A stretch of DNA of 64,000 nt. Origin: Aphelocoma coerulescens (lineage: Eukaryota > Chordata > Aves > Passeriformes > Corvidae). This document shows, piece after piece, positions 26,231 to 39,200 of the stretch. A model generated the notes under the pieces. The model was not told where the DNA came from, did no database searches, and saw only the letters and a program-made list of their open reading frames with translations. The stretch lies in NCBI RefSeq assembly GCF_041296385.1, contig NC_091014.1, forward strand, positions 7,043,578 through 7,107,577, in the 5' to 3' direction. The first letter of the stretch is position 1. Each line of letters begins with the position of its first letter. A program made the position numbers and the translations under genes.

Positions 26231-26327
26231 GGTTCTTTGGGGTTTTTTTGGGTTTTGTTTGTTTTTTGGTTTTTTGGGGGGGGGGGGGGGAGGGGTGTTT
26301 GTTTGTTTTGTTTTTGTTTTTTGTTTC
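26231..26327. repeat. G/T-rich low-complexity tract with a run of 15 G
   Basis: The + strand consists almost only of G and T here, with G15 at 26276-26290 followed by A and GGGG, and TTTG/TTG runs on either side. Such a strand can form G-quadruplexes, and the run length may be uncertain because such runs are hard to sequence. Confidence 0.9.
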
Positions 26328-28519
26328 AGTTCAGCTCAGGTTCTGTCTTTCAACTGCACAGTTTCTTGTAAGAGTTTTATGTAAAGATTCCTGGCCAATT
26401 CATGTCAGCTTTTACAAATGTCTCTTTGCTAATGCCCAGCATCTTTCAAGCCATTGTCACCAGCGTGTGCAATGTTTGTGACAAACTCCCATCCTTATTC
26501 TATATACCCAGAATTTCAGCATACTCTTCAAATATTGATTATGGATTGATTACCAGCACTGTGGTTTTGCTCATTTTATACCAGTCTAATTACTGAAAAA
26601 TTATGGCCATAGAGACAACATGAATTTTGCCTACTTTTTTCTCTAATATAATAGTGTTTCTAGAAAGTGCCTGGCTCTGGACTAAGGTTGTGGTCAGCAG
26701 GGATAGAAGAGTAGAGGGATCTCATCAGCATCATCTGCAGTGCTCTGGTTTCCCATCAGCCAGTGAGATGCTGGGCCCCCAAGTGAAAAGGGAAGGAAAA
26801 AGAAACAGGTCTTGTGCTCTGGACATTTTGTACTTACATGTTGATTATAAGGACCTGCAGCATAAAAAAAATCAGATGCTAAATCTAAAACTGTAGAGAA
26901 GCCAAGTCTCAGAGTTAAAAACCAAGAAATCATCCAGTCTTCCTGTAATCATAAAAATCTCTCTAAAAATAATGAGATTATATTAAAATTTCAGTTGGGT
27001 TCTTGGTTTCTAGCCCTTAGGGTGTACTTGAGCCATGCAGCCAAACTGTTCCCTGTAACCCTGAAGGCTAACAGATACCAGAATAAAACAAAATAAAAAT
27101 GAGAGCTGAGCCACAGCATTACTCATGTCTTTACAAACTCAGACTTTACAAAAAAAGCCCACAAGTACCCAAAGGCTGAGGACAAACTTAAACACTTGGC
27201 AGTGTCATTACTGCAAGTATAGGAGAAGCAGAGAGTGAAGTTGTCTAGAAATTGATGGTGAAATTAGGTTGTCTGGACTGAAATGTGCAAGAAGAAAACC
27301 AAGGGCATTATTAATGTTAAGAAAATGAGTCTCCTGCAAATTCTTACTTTTTTTTTTGTCCTTAAATATATGGTTTAAGGTGCCATTTGGAACTCAGGAA
27401 AAAAACTTATTTTATTTTTGAAGATACATTCTTTTCAACTTGACAATATCCTTTTCAATAATTCAATGAGATCAGTGAGAAATAAAAAAAGGAGCTGTAG
27501 TGAGTCAACTTTGCAGCTCGGCAGTGAGTGAGTGGCACTGCAGCCTCACCACAGGTAGTATAAGGGAGAAAGAAAGATCAGGGCAGAGAGCCTGAAAATT
27601 AATGAACCAGCTGAAAATTTTTTTAGTGACAGACTTATGGAGCAAAGAGAGACATATTATCTCTTTCTCATTTTGCATGATCAAATTATGCCTTGAAAGT
27701 AGCTGGAAAAAAATTTCATCATGTAGAGTATTGTATTTGCCTCTTGGACTTACTTTAATTTTTCTTTGGCAAATTTTCCTGTGGGAAAAATAGGCACCAA
27801 ACTTCATTTGACCCATGTTCTACTTGGGTTTCTTTTCTGTTCTAAATGTGTCCTTTCTGCTTTCTTCTTCGTAAAATAAGGGAAGGGCAAACAGCACATG
27901 ACCTCAGTCATTGGTATGAAATGTGGCAGGATAAGCAATGGTACTAAAACAAGAAACTCCCCCTTTTGCCTTTCCAGGCACCGGAAAAAGCTCACATCTT
28001 CATGCAAACCTTATATTTTAGGATTATCTCTGATTGGGATGTACCAGACTTAGAGGATTTATCTGCAGATTCTCAGAATTCACTAAACTGATCAAACAGG
28101 AGGTTTTCACCAGCAAATTCATATCTCCTGGGCCCATCTCTAATCACACACAGAAAGAGGATGGAAAAAATAAGAAGCCTCTTCCCTCCTCTTGCCAAAC
28201 ATGGATCAGTATGGGAACTTGAACCCACCAGCTGATAAAAGTAGGAACTTTGCTCTGAATCTTTGATTCACAGAAAAAAAACCCTTTGGTTTTGTGTTGT
28301 GTCCCACTCCAGGGAAGGTTTATAGGGCTGTCAGATACTGGCTGATCCCATAAGTCCTGCCAACATGGAGGTATTTTTGGTTAATGCTGGAGCTTCCCAC
28401 CGTAAATACTGAATAGCTCTCCTGCTGACGTTTTGCATCAGAGCTGGGGGCTGGAGCTGGCTTCCCTGGTCCTAAGGAAATGAGAAAACTGCTTTTCTGT
28501 GACAGACAGTGTTTCTGTG

Positions 28520-28760
28520 GCTCGCTCTGCAGTGGAGGACACGCTCTCCACTGAGCACGTTAGCACTGCTTGCACACAAACAGAACCTGGAAGGACTTGA
28601 AACCACCGGCTCAGGCACGGCGATGACTCGCCACGGGGTGATGGCGCTGCTGAAATCCACCTGCCCGTTAGGGATGTCATCAGCACTTGGGTTTGGGGAA
28701 CACCCTCACGTGCTTTGCACCCACTGATGACTCCAGGACTTGGAAATGCGGGCAGGAGGC
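28520..28760. promoter_or_regulatory. CpG-enriched intronic segment, candidate enhancer or minor promoter
   Basis: By hand count, about 11 CpG occur between 28520 and 28710, including a dense part around ggcacggcgatgactcgcca (28613 onward), in a region where CpG is otherwise rare. It is too short and not GC-rich enough for a classic CpG island. No TATA, initiator or exon was identified. The call is inference only. Confidence 0.3.
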
Positions 28761-30109
28761 ACATGGGGGCTAAAGTCATCTTGAGTAATGAACTGATGGA
28801 AGCAGAAATGTGGAGTCATGTCTCCAAATGAGTTCAGATCTTCCCTTCGTCTTTCACTGAGGCCACTGATTTGTTAGAAAGCATGGCTGGAACAGAGCTT
28901 GCTGACATTATCTGCGATGTAAAATAAACTTGGCTTTTTCTGGGAACAATTGCAGGTGCTTTCTTTAAAGCAGGATGGAGAAGCAGTGTCCATAGTGGGA
29001 ATGACAGCATGCTCAGCAGGGTGAAAGGCTCTAGTGTGTCCCACCCTGTTTCCCCTGGTGTGATGTCAGGCATTACACTGGCAGGGATGAGAACAACCCA
29101 AGGGATTTCAAAGGATAGAAAACCCCATCTTGAAGGAATAAGCCAATATTTAAGTAATAAGGGTTAGCACAAAGCTTTCCCAGGGCTGGTGTACTCTGTT
29201 ACAGCCCTATGGCAATGCTCTTACACCTTCCTCTAGCAGACATAAACCAGTGTCACGAGCATTGCACAGCACTTGCTGGACTAGATCCACCTTTTTGATG
29301 GATATTTTATATATTGAGCACCAGAAAATCTGTTGAGAAGGCGGAAAGGGAAAAGAGGGAGATCATCAGCTGGTATAAAGCAGAACAACTCTATTAGCAT
29401 CAATGGCACGCAGCTGGCACCAGCTGAGGCACTTCTTTGGCTTTTCCCTGCAGAGCTGCAGTGTGTTGCTTGTCTGAGAGCCAGCAGGACATGGAAACCC
29501 CTGTCATGTTGTGTGTATGAGACAATGTCTCATCTGTGTGCAAGGGGCCATTGCTTGGGTGGGTGCACAATGGTCCCAGTGCACCCAGGAAGCCTCTGAA
29601 TTGCTGATCCTGAGACATCAGGAGAGTGAATCAGGGGAATAATATCTCCATATTTTCTTCTTTTTTTAATGCTTTTCACACAGGCACTTGTTACAAGCTG
29701 GGAGGCATTTTGCTAGAACTGCCCTTTGATCTGACCCAGTGTGGTGGGTCTTCTCTTCTAGGATTGATGGATGGGTCTGTAATTTCCACAGTAGGCAGAC
29801 AAAAGAGCACTGAACTCACTTTATCTCTCCTGCTCAGTTTAACTTCTGTGGCTGAGTGTGTGTAAGCAGCACAGCAGCTCCCCTTGCAGGGCAGGTGCAC
29901 ATTGAGGTGATCTCCATTCAGGCAAGAGGAAAAACCCTTTGCAGAGTTACTCATGGCATGTAGCATTTAGAGATAAACATGAAAAAAGAAGGGTTGGAAA
30001 CCTGCAGAGTATGAGCTTATGGTTGTGCTTGTGCAGTTAAATGATTAGAAACCCAGGCTGAGATTTTTGTGGCTGACAAGCAACAGCATCTCAAGGGGCT
30101 GTTTCCAAG

Positions 30110-30300
30110 CCTGGCCGTGGTGTCGGGAGCCTCGAGCTGGGCACGCAGAGCTGGGCTGGCAGCCACCAGCATATTTGATGTGATGCCTCTGAGAAGCAGA
30201 CAGTAGGAAGGTTTAAATGTGGGGTTGTTTGTTAATGCTCCCTTGGAGCCCCAGCTGGAGCACGGTGGGTCCACGCAGGCAGCGTTGGTTGCGCCAGCCC
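30110..30300. promoter_or_regulatory. Small CpG-enriched intronic segment
   Basis: About eight CpG in 190 bp (for example gtcgggagcctcgagc and cagcgttggttgcgccag) stand out from the CpG-poor surroundings. ORFs on both strands run through it because of the GC content. Function is unknown; an old GC-rich repeat is an alternative. Confidence 0.25.
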
Positions 30301-32105
30301 AGCTGGGGGGAGTGGAAGGTTGTCCATGCTGCAGTAATATCCATAATCTTGGAGTCAGAGAAAATGTTGGGACCTAAAGCAATCTGCCTCATGCCTGGCA
30401 CTTTTCCCTGGTGCTCTTCACATTCTTCCCCATGTTGCCTGAGGGTTGATACAGGAGGAGCAGTGTCAGCCCAGGGAAAGGTGGCTCCCTGACCCAGCTC
30501 CTGCTGCAGCCGGTGCTGTGACTTTGCCTGTGGCAGACTGGGGTGGCTGATGGGCAAATCTTGTTTATTTGTGTCTATGGCCTGAACCAAGGATGCTCCA
30601 TGCAGCTCCTCTTTTCTCATTTCCTCAGCTGCTGCTCCTAGCATCTGACCTCTTCTTATGTTTTATGTCACCTGGGATCAGCTGTATAAAAGGACAAGAT
30701 AGTCTGAAAGCATCATTGTTGTGATTCAGAGCTTGGTGTGAGGTGATTTTTCCTCCTGCACAACAGTTTTTTTTCTAATTCAGAACTAGCTTAGATATCT
30801 GCAGTTGCTCTGCTGATGATATACAAGAGGGACCAAATGCACTCTTGCTTAGTTGGACTGACTATTCAAAGAGAATGGTGGTAAAAACCAACACATCCCA
30901 ATTTATTTATTTCCTTTTATTTTTCTCACCCTGAAGATGTTATTCAGGATGCAAAGAATGAGCAGGTCAGTAGAATAAGAAGATATTTTTACAGATGCTT
31001 TTTTCAGATCTGCGCTTGAAGTGTTTTGTTTGGATTTTTAAATGTCAAGGCAGCCCTACTGTTTAATTGAGATTTAAATATGAAATAGGTTCCCGAACAG
31101 GCACAGACTGTGCAGTGTCATGTCCAATATTAAACCTGGCACTTGGCTACCTCTGGCCTTCCATTTAAACAGCTCAAAATTCAGCATGTGTAAAATTTGG
31201 AAGGGTTGCATTTAAGGGATGCCTGCATTTCCTCATCTTCTCTCTTTGTTAAGTACTTAATTGTTTTTCTTGCCTTCTTACCTATTCATAAGTGAGAACT
31301 GCTCTGTGTCTGATGCGGGTAATTTCTCATTGTAGTGTGCTTCCAAATTGACATTTATAAATTAAGCAGCAGTGTAACATCCCAGAGAGCCCCACTGTGG
31401 CACAATTAGGAATGTAATTGCTTGGAGTCACCTGGGAGGCAGCTGGGATGGGGAAGGCATCACAGATATTAGAGATGGGGGTGACTGAGGCAGCACCCAT
31501 GTGCAGAAAACTGGTCCAGACGATTCCATTAAAACTGTACTCACCACTTTACCCTGGGGACGGAGGGTGGAAAAGGCATTTGAGAGCCAAATGCAGGGTC
31601 TGCTTTCACTGAACTCAGATGGATTTTCTCTTTAACTTCACTCCAAGCAACATATTAATTCCTAATGTAGAAATTGTAATGCCTTACGCTAGGTATGGAA
31701 AAAAACACTGGAGAGAGCAATTAATTTCTCTCCTCTTGCCTACTGAGACCTGTTACAGGTTTGTGGGTTCCCTCAAGACCCATGGTACCACCTCATCTCC
31801 TCCCAGGTGGGATGCTGTCCCAGAAAATGCTGCATAGGACTGAGCTTTCAGGTAGAACCAAGCCAGATACGAGCTTGGAGGACTTGGCAGGGAAAACCAT
31901 ATGCTCCCTAAGCTCTCTGGAGTTGTGTTTACTTCTGCTTTGATCACATGGTTTGGCTTGTAGCCTCCTTTCAGATGTGATTATCATCCTAATTGGCCCT
32001 AATGAGAACTACACATGCAGAGGAAAGGGGATGATGAGTGTTCCACCCCCAATCTTTTTCTATCTCCAAATTACAAGTAATAGGAAAAAAGATGTGTCTC
32101 TTTTT

Positions 32106-32162
32106 ATGTGTATGTATATATATGTGTGTGTGTGTGTATATATATTATATATATATATATAT
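32106..32162. repeat. (TG)n/(TA)n compound microsatellite
   Basis: The tract runs from tatata through (TG)n of about 8 units into a long (TA)n stretch. It is likely length-polymorphic. Confidence 0.95.
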
Positions 32163-32226
32163 CTCCATCCTCTTCAGTGCTGTTGCTTTCATCATAACTT
32201 TCAGCCCCTGAATGGGAGGGAATGTT

Positions 32227-32249
32227 AATCCCATGTTTAACATGGGATT
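32227..32249. repeat. Perfect 11-bp inverted repeat with 1-nt spacer
   Basis: Left arm aatcccatgtt (32227-32237), spacer t (32238), right arm aacatgggatt (32239-32249), followed by a T run. It would form a tight hairpin or cruciform. It looks like an intrinsic terminator but has no such meaning in a vertebrate intron. Confidence 0.9.
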
Positions 32250-34910
32250 TTTTTAGCTTCTTTAGTCATACAAGTTTGAAAATAAATTATGGGGGATACT
32301 GGGTGAAATTTTTCCTCTCCTGAATTGCAGTTAAGACTAAGCAGGCAACTCTAGATGCATCAAGCATCCTGCTGGTGCCTGCTGCAGTGTCACCCTTGTG
32401 CTACCAGCACTCATCAGTCCTGCCCTGGGAAGAGCAAACCTACTGTGTGAAGCTGCCCATGTGTTTGCAGCTCCCTGGCAGAGCTGCTGTTCATGAGGGA
32501 CCTATCTCAATTCCTGCTCATGAGCTTTGCAGCACATGACTGGGTTGAATCTATGAAATTTGTTTCTTGCTGGGTAAGCAAATTGTGGTAATGTGCCAGG
32601 GACTGCTGACACTGTCCATGTTTGGATGAGTGACCTCCAGGAGAAGGGGCCCTCAGCAGCTTTGTGGTTAACATTTTAATGGCATGCTATTAGGGAACAT
32701 TTTTCTCAGAAACAAATACTCAGAAAAACCCATGTCTTCACTGCTTCTCTGGTTGGAATTGGCACTGCATGGTTGTGCTGGAGGCTGTCCAGGGTCAGGT
32801 GAGGAAGAAGAGGTTTCCTTGGAGCTGCTGAGGTCCTCTTTTATCACTGGGAAGGGAAAAAACTGCTTGCATGATTATACCTCCTCTGTTTCAGCTGAAC
32901 TGGATAAATGGCACTCTGGATCATTTATTAGTCCAGGCTGTTGTGATTTGTTGGATGATGCTTGGAGGGATGCCTCTAGTTGATTGGAGTTGCATCCTGT
33001 CTTGGAGTTGGGATTAATGGGACACTACACAGCCTGAGCTGTGCTGGAGCTGTCAGAATTGACCTTGAGCTGCCCTGCTATGCTGGGGGGAAATAAGTTG
33101 CCATCCTTCATATTTAGTGGCCATTTTGGGAGCAGGAGTGTTCTCTAGGCATAGGTGACATATGGAAAAGCTGCAGAGACCATCCCTGATCCCACCTTTC
33201 ACCCTGTGTGTGTGCACCAAGATGGGTAAGTGTGAAAATGGACATGGTAGAGCTCATCCTTGGGGAGAAGAGTGGACCTCCCTAAACAACATTCCTCAAA
33301 AAGCAGGAGCAGCAAGTGGGTAGCTTTCTAAGGGTTCCTTCTCATCCTTAGGGCAGCAAAATTCAGTCTGTTTTGTATTGCCAAGAAACTCTGAAAAGCT
33401 TTGAAATGACTCTGTCCTTTGCTGATGTGACTCAGCGTAGCATAAATCAGTATAGCTTCATCAGCACAGTAACTCAGATAAGTACCAGGAAAGGACCTGG
33501 CCCACAGATAACATGGAAATAATATAGAAAGCCAGAGATGAATAATTTCACAATATAGATGTAGTCATGGTAGTAGTAATAATAATAATATTTTCCCTGT
33601 TGGGAGAAAAATAAACCTTTCATGGTTGTTGTGCCTGGAGCTATTAAATATGGATGAGACAGATGAAATGCAGCTTCTCCTATTACACAGAAATGAATAA
33701 ACAGTAATTCTCAATCACTATATGCATCTCAGTCTTAAAAAACCCACAAAGACAAGTTAAATATGAACACCTGCTAACATTCGTGTGTGCCACTCCAAGG
33801 CTTTTGTCAACAAAGAGAAAAGGTCTGCTTCTTTGTAAGGATTCTGATGGCAGCTCAACCAAAGGGTATTTACCCTGCTAAAGTCAGAAAAATAAGTTCA
33901 GTGCCAAACATGGGGGTCCAGTAAACAAGTTTACTGCTTGACTCACTGGGTTGATGATTCTACTCATTTACTGCAGCTTCAGCAGTGTGTGATGTAGAAA
34001 GCAGGAAACACTTCTGCAGTTTCAAATTTTCATGGCAAAATGGGGGGGGAAATGATGCCAGCCTTTTAGTGAATCTCTTTTCTGGGGAAGAAGTAAGCCT
34101 TAGGCCTATCACTGATGATAAAGTGTGGGGACAGCAGCCTGTGATACAGAAGGAGGGCTAAAGCAGAAGATGTAGGGATTAGAGACTGTGTGTGATCTAG
34201 CAGCATGTGAAGACGGTCTCCCAGTTCAGTAATGGGTGATGGACTGGGGAGACCTGGGGTTAATCTGCTTTATGACCTTCCTTGCCCTAGTTCCCACGTA
34301 TCATACATGTGACAGCACTGCCTAATCCCATGAAGGTGTTGTAAGGATAAATGCATGAGAAATTGTGAGGGTTTGGGCAATTCTAGCTCAAGGGATGCAA
34401 AGGCAAATTGATGTATGCCATTTAAACCTTGGGATGTGAGCTTTAGTTTAACTAGCTGTTTTGATCCCACAAGGAAGAGATGACTGTTATATGCAGTGGT
34501 AATAAAAGGCCCGTCACTTAGAGCAAAAATAAAGGAAGACAGGGGCTCTGTTTATTCCACAGAGATAAGTCCAAGAAGATCACAGAGACTGTTTCCTCCA
34601 TGTATTTTTGATGCAGCTTTCAAAACTGTGTTTTCCCTGGACATCTTGCAGTAATTCTCTGCTAATTTAATTCCTCTGAAGTCAGAGGTTGTCTTTATTA
34701 CTACATATCTGATGTACTACTAGATGACTGGGTTGCTTAGGTGAAAATGCAGTTGTTGGAATTAGACAGTAATTTACATGCACTTTTCCTTGTTTTTTGC
34801 CATGACTTAACCCTAAGGAAGTTCTTGTCTGTCTCGGTGATTGCTTCACTATCCATGCATTTTGCATTTATGCCTATGAGCTGCTGTTTGCTGCTGCTCC
34901 ACTGCATTAA

Positions 34911-36260
34911 TTGACCCTAAGAACAGCTGTACTGGGTCAGACCAAAAATGCAGCTCATGCAGTGCCCCCTCCCTGCAGACAGTGTCTGGGGAGGAATGTA
35001 TAGGTCAGCATTTAGCAATAATGTATATTATAATACCATGGGTACTCCCCTAGTGTTCTATGAGATGTGTGCAGGCATTTTATGACACTCAAATGGTGCC
35101 TTTGGTGGTCTGGGGTGAATTTTATAACCAGTATTTATCTAGTTGTTTTCAGAATCCTTGTTAGTGGCCACTGTGTCCTATGGAAAGAAGCTGGGTGAAG
35201 CATTTTGAAGTGGATTCTTGCTACCCTTATGTAGTGTCACCTCATCCTTGCCTTAGAAGGGACAGTGACCACCTTCCCTGCTCCACTCAGAGCTTTATTC
35301 TGCCCCCCTCAGTTTTCCCTTCCAGGCTGCAAAGTTGCAGTTGACTCAGTAATTCCTCATAATGGGGTTGTGTCATAATTTTGATCATCACTGTCACCCT
35401 CTCTGGTGCCATGTCCCGAGGCAAGGAGAAGGATCTCAACAACACAAAGCCTTCAGGCTGTGACAAACGGCTTTTTTAGTGACCCTTAGCACTGGATATT
35501 AAATAGATTTACCATTTATTCCTTGCTGTTTTCTGCCTTTTAACCAGTTGTTTGTTCTTGCAAGAAGTTTCTCCTATCCACTGGCAGCTCATCTGCTCAG
35601 ACATCCTGCGTTGAGACACCCCACTGAAATCTAAATAAACCAAGTCAACAGCATTTTCTCATCTGCGTAGTTGTTGACTCTTCCAGAGTATTCCAGTGCA
35701 TTTGTGAAGCCTGGATTTCCTTCTCTAAAGCCTCAATCTATCAGATTGTTGAAAGTGTTCACTAATTCTGTCTTCGGCAAGAGGAATATGCTTCAGTATA
35801 GTTTTTACGGACCTGCTGATGTTAGTTTTGCTAATCCGGAGTACTTCATAACTCCTGAATTGCTCCTTTGCATCCCTTTTCTAAAGTAACATCATGTTAG
35901 CTGCCTTCTAAATTTTGGGTACCCATAAAGCTTTAAGAGGAAGACTCCAGCCCGTGTTTGGTTCCATGCCCACGTTCCCCTAGAATGGGGCCAGTTGGGT
36001 CAGTCCAATCTATAACCCCTTCTACCAACCTTGTAAAGAAGGTTTCCAGTGTAAGAACCTTCCCAAACCTCCCTGCAGTGATCACATATGACAAGAACCC
36101 TAGGTTTTTTGCAATAGTCGTGTGGGTTTATTCATCCTGCTTCTGTACTTGGCTTCTTCCTGGTCCATCAGTTACCTGGCACATATCTGGCTTATCATAT
36201 GTGCAAATTAAGTCTTTATTGAATTCCCTGCCTGGTGCAACCATTCTTTAGGTGCTTTTC
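34911..36260 (-). mobile_element. Ancient CR1-type LINE remnant, antisense
   Basis: Several short blocks match, in order, the antisense 3' end of the old CR1 families common in turtles and crocodilians, as I remember them: aagaacagctgtactgggtc (34918-34937) followed by agacca; tttatctagttgttttcaga and the following ggccactgtgtcctatgg (about 35132-35182); ttccaggctgcaaagt (35320-35335); cctcataatgg and ttttgatcatcactgtcacc (about 35357-35397); ttagctgccttctaaat (about 35897-35913). Between them the sequence is unrecognisable or carries insertions. No ORF survives. Ends are uncertain, particularly on the right, where resemblance fades after about 35920. Confidence 0.65.
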
Positions 36261-39200
36261 CCCACCTTTTGAAGTTCTTATATTTTAGCCACCGGAACTT
36301 GAAGTCCATTTTTTCTTCCTCATTTGGGCACACAATTTCTGGGTTTGAGGATGTTGTCTTACTTCTCACACTTCTCACTTTCTCTTGCCTGGCTGCTTAG
36401 CCTGCCAGACTTCTCTGTTTCTAGAATTTCTTTATTTGGGGTACATACTTGGTCTGTGTTTCCAGCATCAATATTTTCAAACAGTGCTTATGCCTCCTGC
36501 AAGTTTTAACTCTCCTGGTTCTGTCTCCCAGGACCTTCTCACTTCTTATTTTAACAACTTCACTCATTTTTACAGGTATTCTTTTAAAATTACACGCAAC
36601 ACTGAAGATTTAACACAGTGTAGAAAGTAATACTTTCTTTCCTAAGAATTCTGGGTGTGGCTCATGTCTCCTACTATGGGTTGAGAGTTTCTTGCCATGG
36701 AGAGTGAGGGGGAATCCAGTTCTTGCAGACTCCTTTTGCTGATTGTTTCTAGCACAAACCTCTAGTCGTAGTTTAAAAACCATTCAGTATATTTGTGATT
36801 AAAACCCATTATGTGATATGGGGAAGCAGTTGGTTACTTGATGTATTTAAAATGTCTTTCACTAGAGAGTTACGGAAAGAAATTATCGAGCATCAAGTTT
36901 GGAACGAACAAAGAAGAACGCTTTCTCATTTGTACTTTGTACTTCATTGTGCTTAATTCTGCAGGAGACTGAAATTTAAAGTGTAAGTGGGTTGGAGAAA
37001 ATGAATTACAGAGATTAGTACAGGACAGGTAGCTGAGGCATGATGGGTCAGTGCGACTGTCACCTGAACAGAGATCCCTCTCCTGGATCTCTGACTGCTG
37101 GAGGCTGGGGGTTAAACAGGGTGGGAGGAAGTCCTGTGCTACATGAGCTCCATTTCTTACGCTCTTTGTTAAAATTAAATTCCTACCCTGGAAGAAAGCG
37201 AAGCTGTTTTCCCCAAGGAAGTACCATGTTCTTTTCTACCATTCCAGCCATTTCACATACATCCTTTTGACCTGTCATGTTTTAATGCACTCAGTGGTTA
37301 TTTCTTCATGGTGAACCTGCCATATGATCATGTTGAGCAGAGATGCTGTCTCATTTGATTTATTCCTAAATTCCAAGGATCAACCTGTGCCCTTGCTGTC
37401 AGCATCAAGTGTCCAACCCATCCTCCCCTTCAAGTCCTTTCAATGAAAATAAACAGAAGCTCCCCAGGAAGCCAAATTTCTGGAATCTTTTCAGCTTTTT
37501 TTCTTTAATCAACTTTCAACCTGTTTTGAATACTCTGCAGCCCATCTCTTCAGTGGGCTGGTGTACCAACCAGAGCACATCTGTACCTGACACAACCTGT
37601 GGCAGGTTTTGCCGGCTGGACCACGCAGAGCTTGGCTCCTCAGCTTGCTGCCAGTGGTCTGTTGTTTGCAGTATTTTTGGGAAATGGCTTTCAGGTAACC
37701 TTTGCAGTGCATTGGGAGAGATATTCCTGCAATCTTGCTTGTTCCTTGTTGCTCTGCCAGTGTTCTCCTGCAATCCTTTTGGAGTCTTTAAGCTTCTGGA
37801 GTGCAGGTCACCTGGGAAGATACTATCCTGCTTTCTTTTTGTTCATGAAGTTAGGCAACAGCTTCCAAAGAAACACAGAAATTATTGCTGTCAGGTTTGA
37901 AGAGTTGTGTTCTCCTCTTCCCACCCTCAACAGCTCTTGGACTATTTTATGGTGCCTCTCATCCCTGCTGTCCAAGGTCTGGGCTGGGTTATCTGGACCC
38001 ACGTGAAGGATGGGAAGCACAGTGGTGGCAGTGTCAATGTGTGTGTGTAGCATGTCAACCCGAGATGGAAATGAGTTCTGAGAAACTTCATTTTTAAAAA
38101 TAGTGAGGGCGTGTGGCAGTCATCTCCTAGGAAACTCGCCATTGTATTATGAGACTATAATGTGCTGTGATTACATTTCAGATAAAGGGAATCAGCGTTG
38201 CTGTCAGATTGTTTCTACTGAAGTTTTCCAACACAGAAGGACATCCCTATGCAGCAGTTGGCTTTGGTTGGTGTATATGAGCTGGTTGAGGCACTGAGCT
38301 GGCTCCCCCCGTGCTGTTGTTTGCTGGAGGATGGGAGGTGAAGGCTGAGGCACGGGTAGCCTGGCTCTGCATGAGTTTCACTGTGTGCTGGAGCTGTGGG
38401 CAGTCCCAGTCTGTCATGGCTTTGGTGAGTCAGATGAAGCTCAGGAGCAGCAGCTTGCCCTGGGAAATCTGTAGGACTTTGGTCTTCTTCTCCTTAACAA
38501 CAGAGTTGGCAAATTTCTTAGCATTGTTTTCTATGAAGACTAAACCAGTTGCTATTAAAGCAGGGATCTGAAGACTTTATGAACAATGTGTGTCTGTCTC
38601 ACTGCTGATATCTTCCATGGATCATCTCAACAACATGGGCCGTGTCTTCCATGGACCAGACTGAACTCTCTGGGTGGGGAGGTCCATCCTCCTTTCAGAT
38701 GAAATGCAGGAAACACCAGCAGCTTTTCTCTGCTGTGTTTCTCTAATACGCTCAGCTGCTCCCATGCAGCTCTGCCATGCTGAAAAGGCTCATTGACTCA
38801 TTCCCTGTCTTCTAACAGCACATGGCCAAGGCAGCAGAAGGCAGGGATAACTCCCATCCTCAGGGGACAGGATTGCTGCAGGGGTCACTGGCCTTCTCTG
38901 CTGTTAAAAGCATGGGATGAGCTCAGAGGATCACTGTTGCCAGGCCTCGTTGGCTCCCTGCTTCATCTGGATCCATGCTTAGGCTGGACAGGATTTGGAT
39001 GGAAGCTGGTGCAGCTTCTGGTTCCTCACATCTTCCTGGGGAGTTTCGTTTCTGCCAATCCCTATATAACTCCATGACAGCAAAAGATGTGCCCTCAGAG
39101 AGTATGGGGGCTCATGTGGAGGCTTTATGGGAGGAAAGGTATGCTGGTGCTGAACCTGTTTGGCAAGAAAGCTCGGTAGTCTCAACACAGCATCATAAAA

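Larger units (their letters stand above)
23536..34910. other. Intronic block with microsatellites and CpG clusters
   Basis: No coding sequence was recognised in 11.4 kb. Contents: a 21-bp tandem duplication (23663-23704), a G/T tract (26231-26327), CpG-enriched segments (28520-28760 and 30110-30300), a TG/TA microsatellite (32106-32162), a perfect palindrome (32227-32249) and a (TAA)n stretch near 33572-33590. ORFs of up to 143 codons occur in the GC-richer parts and overlap on both strands, as expected by chance. Confidence 0.55.

Noticed and set aside
32227..32260. Inverted repeat followed by T-run, like a rho-independent terminator
   Set aside because: The window is vertebrate intron, where such a structure does not act as a bacterial terminator.
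32620..32655. Possible CR1 end (gatgagtgacctccagg)
   Set aside because: The match is about 15 bp with no supporting upstream or downstream CR1 blocks.
37409..37900. 163-codon + ORF overlapping a 135-codon ORF in another frame
   Set aside because: No homology recognised, overlapping open frames on both strands, and low-confidence composition.
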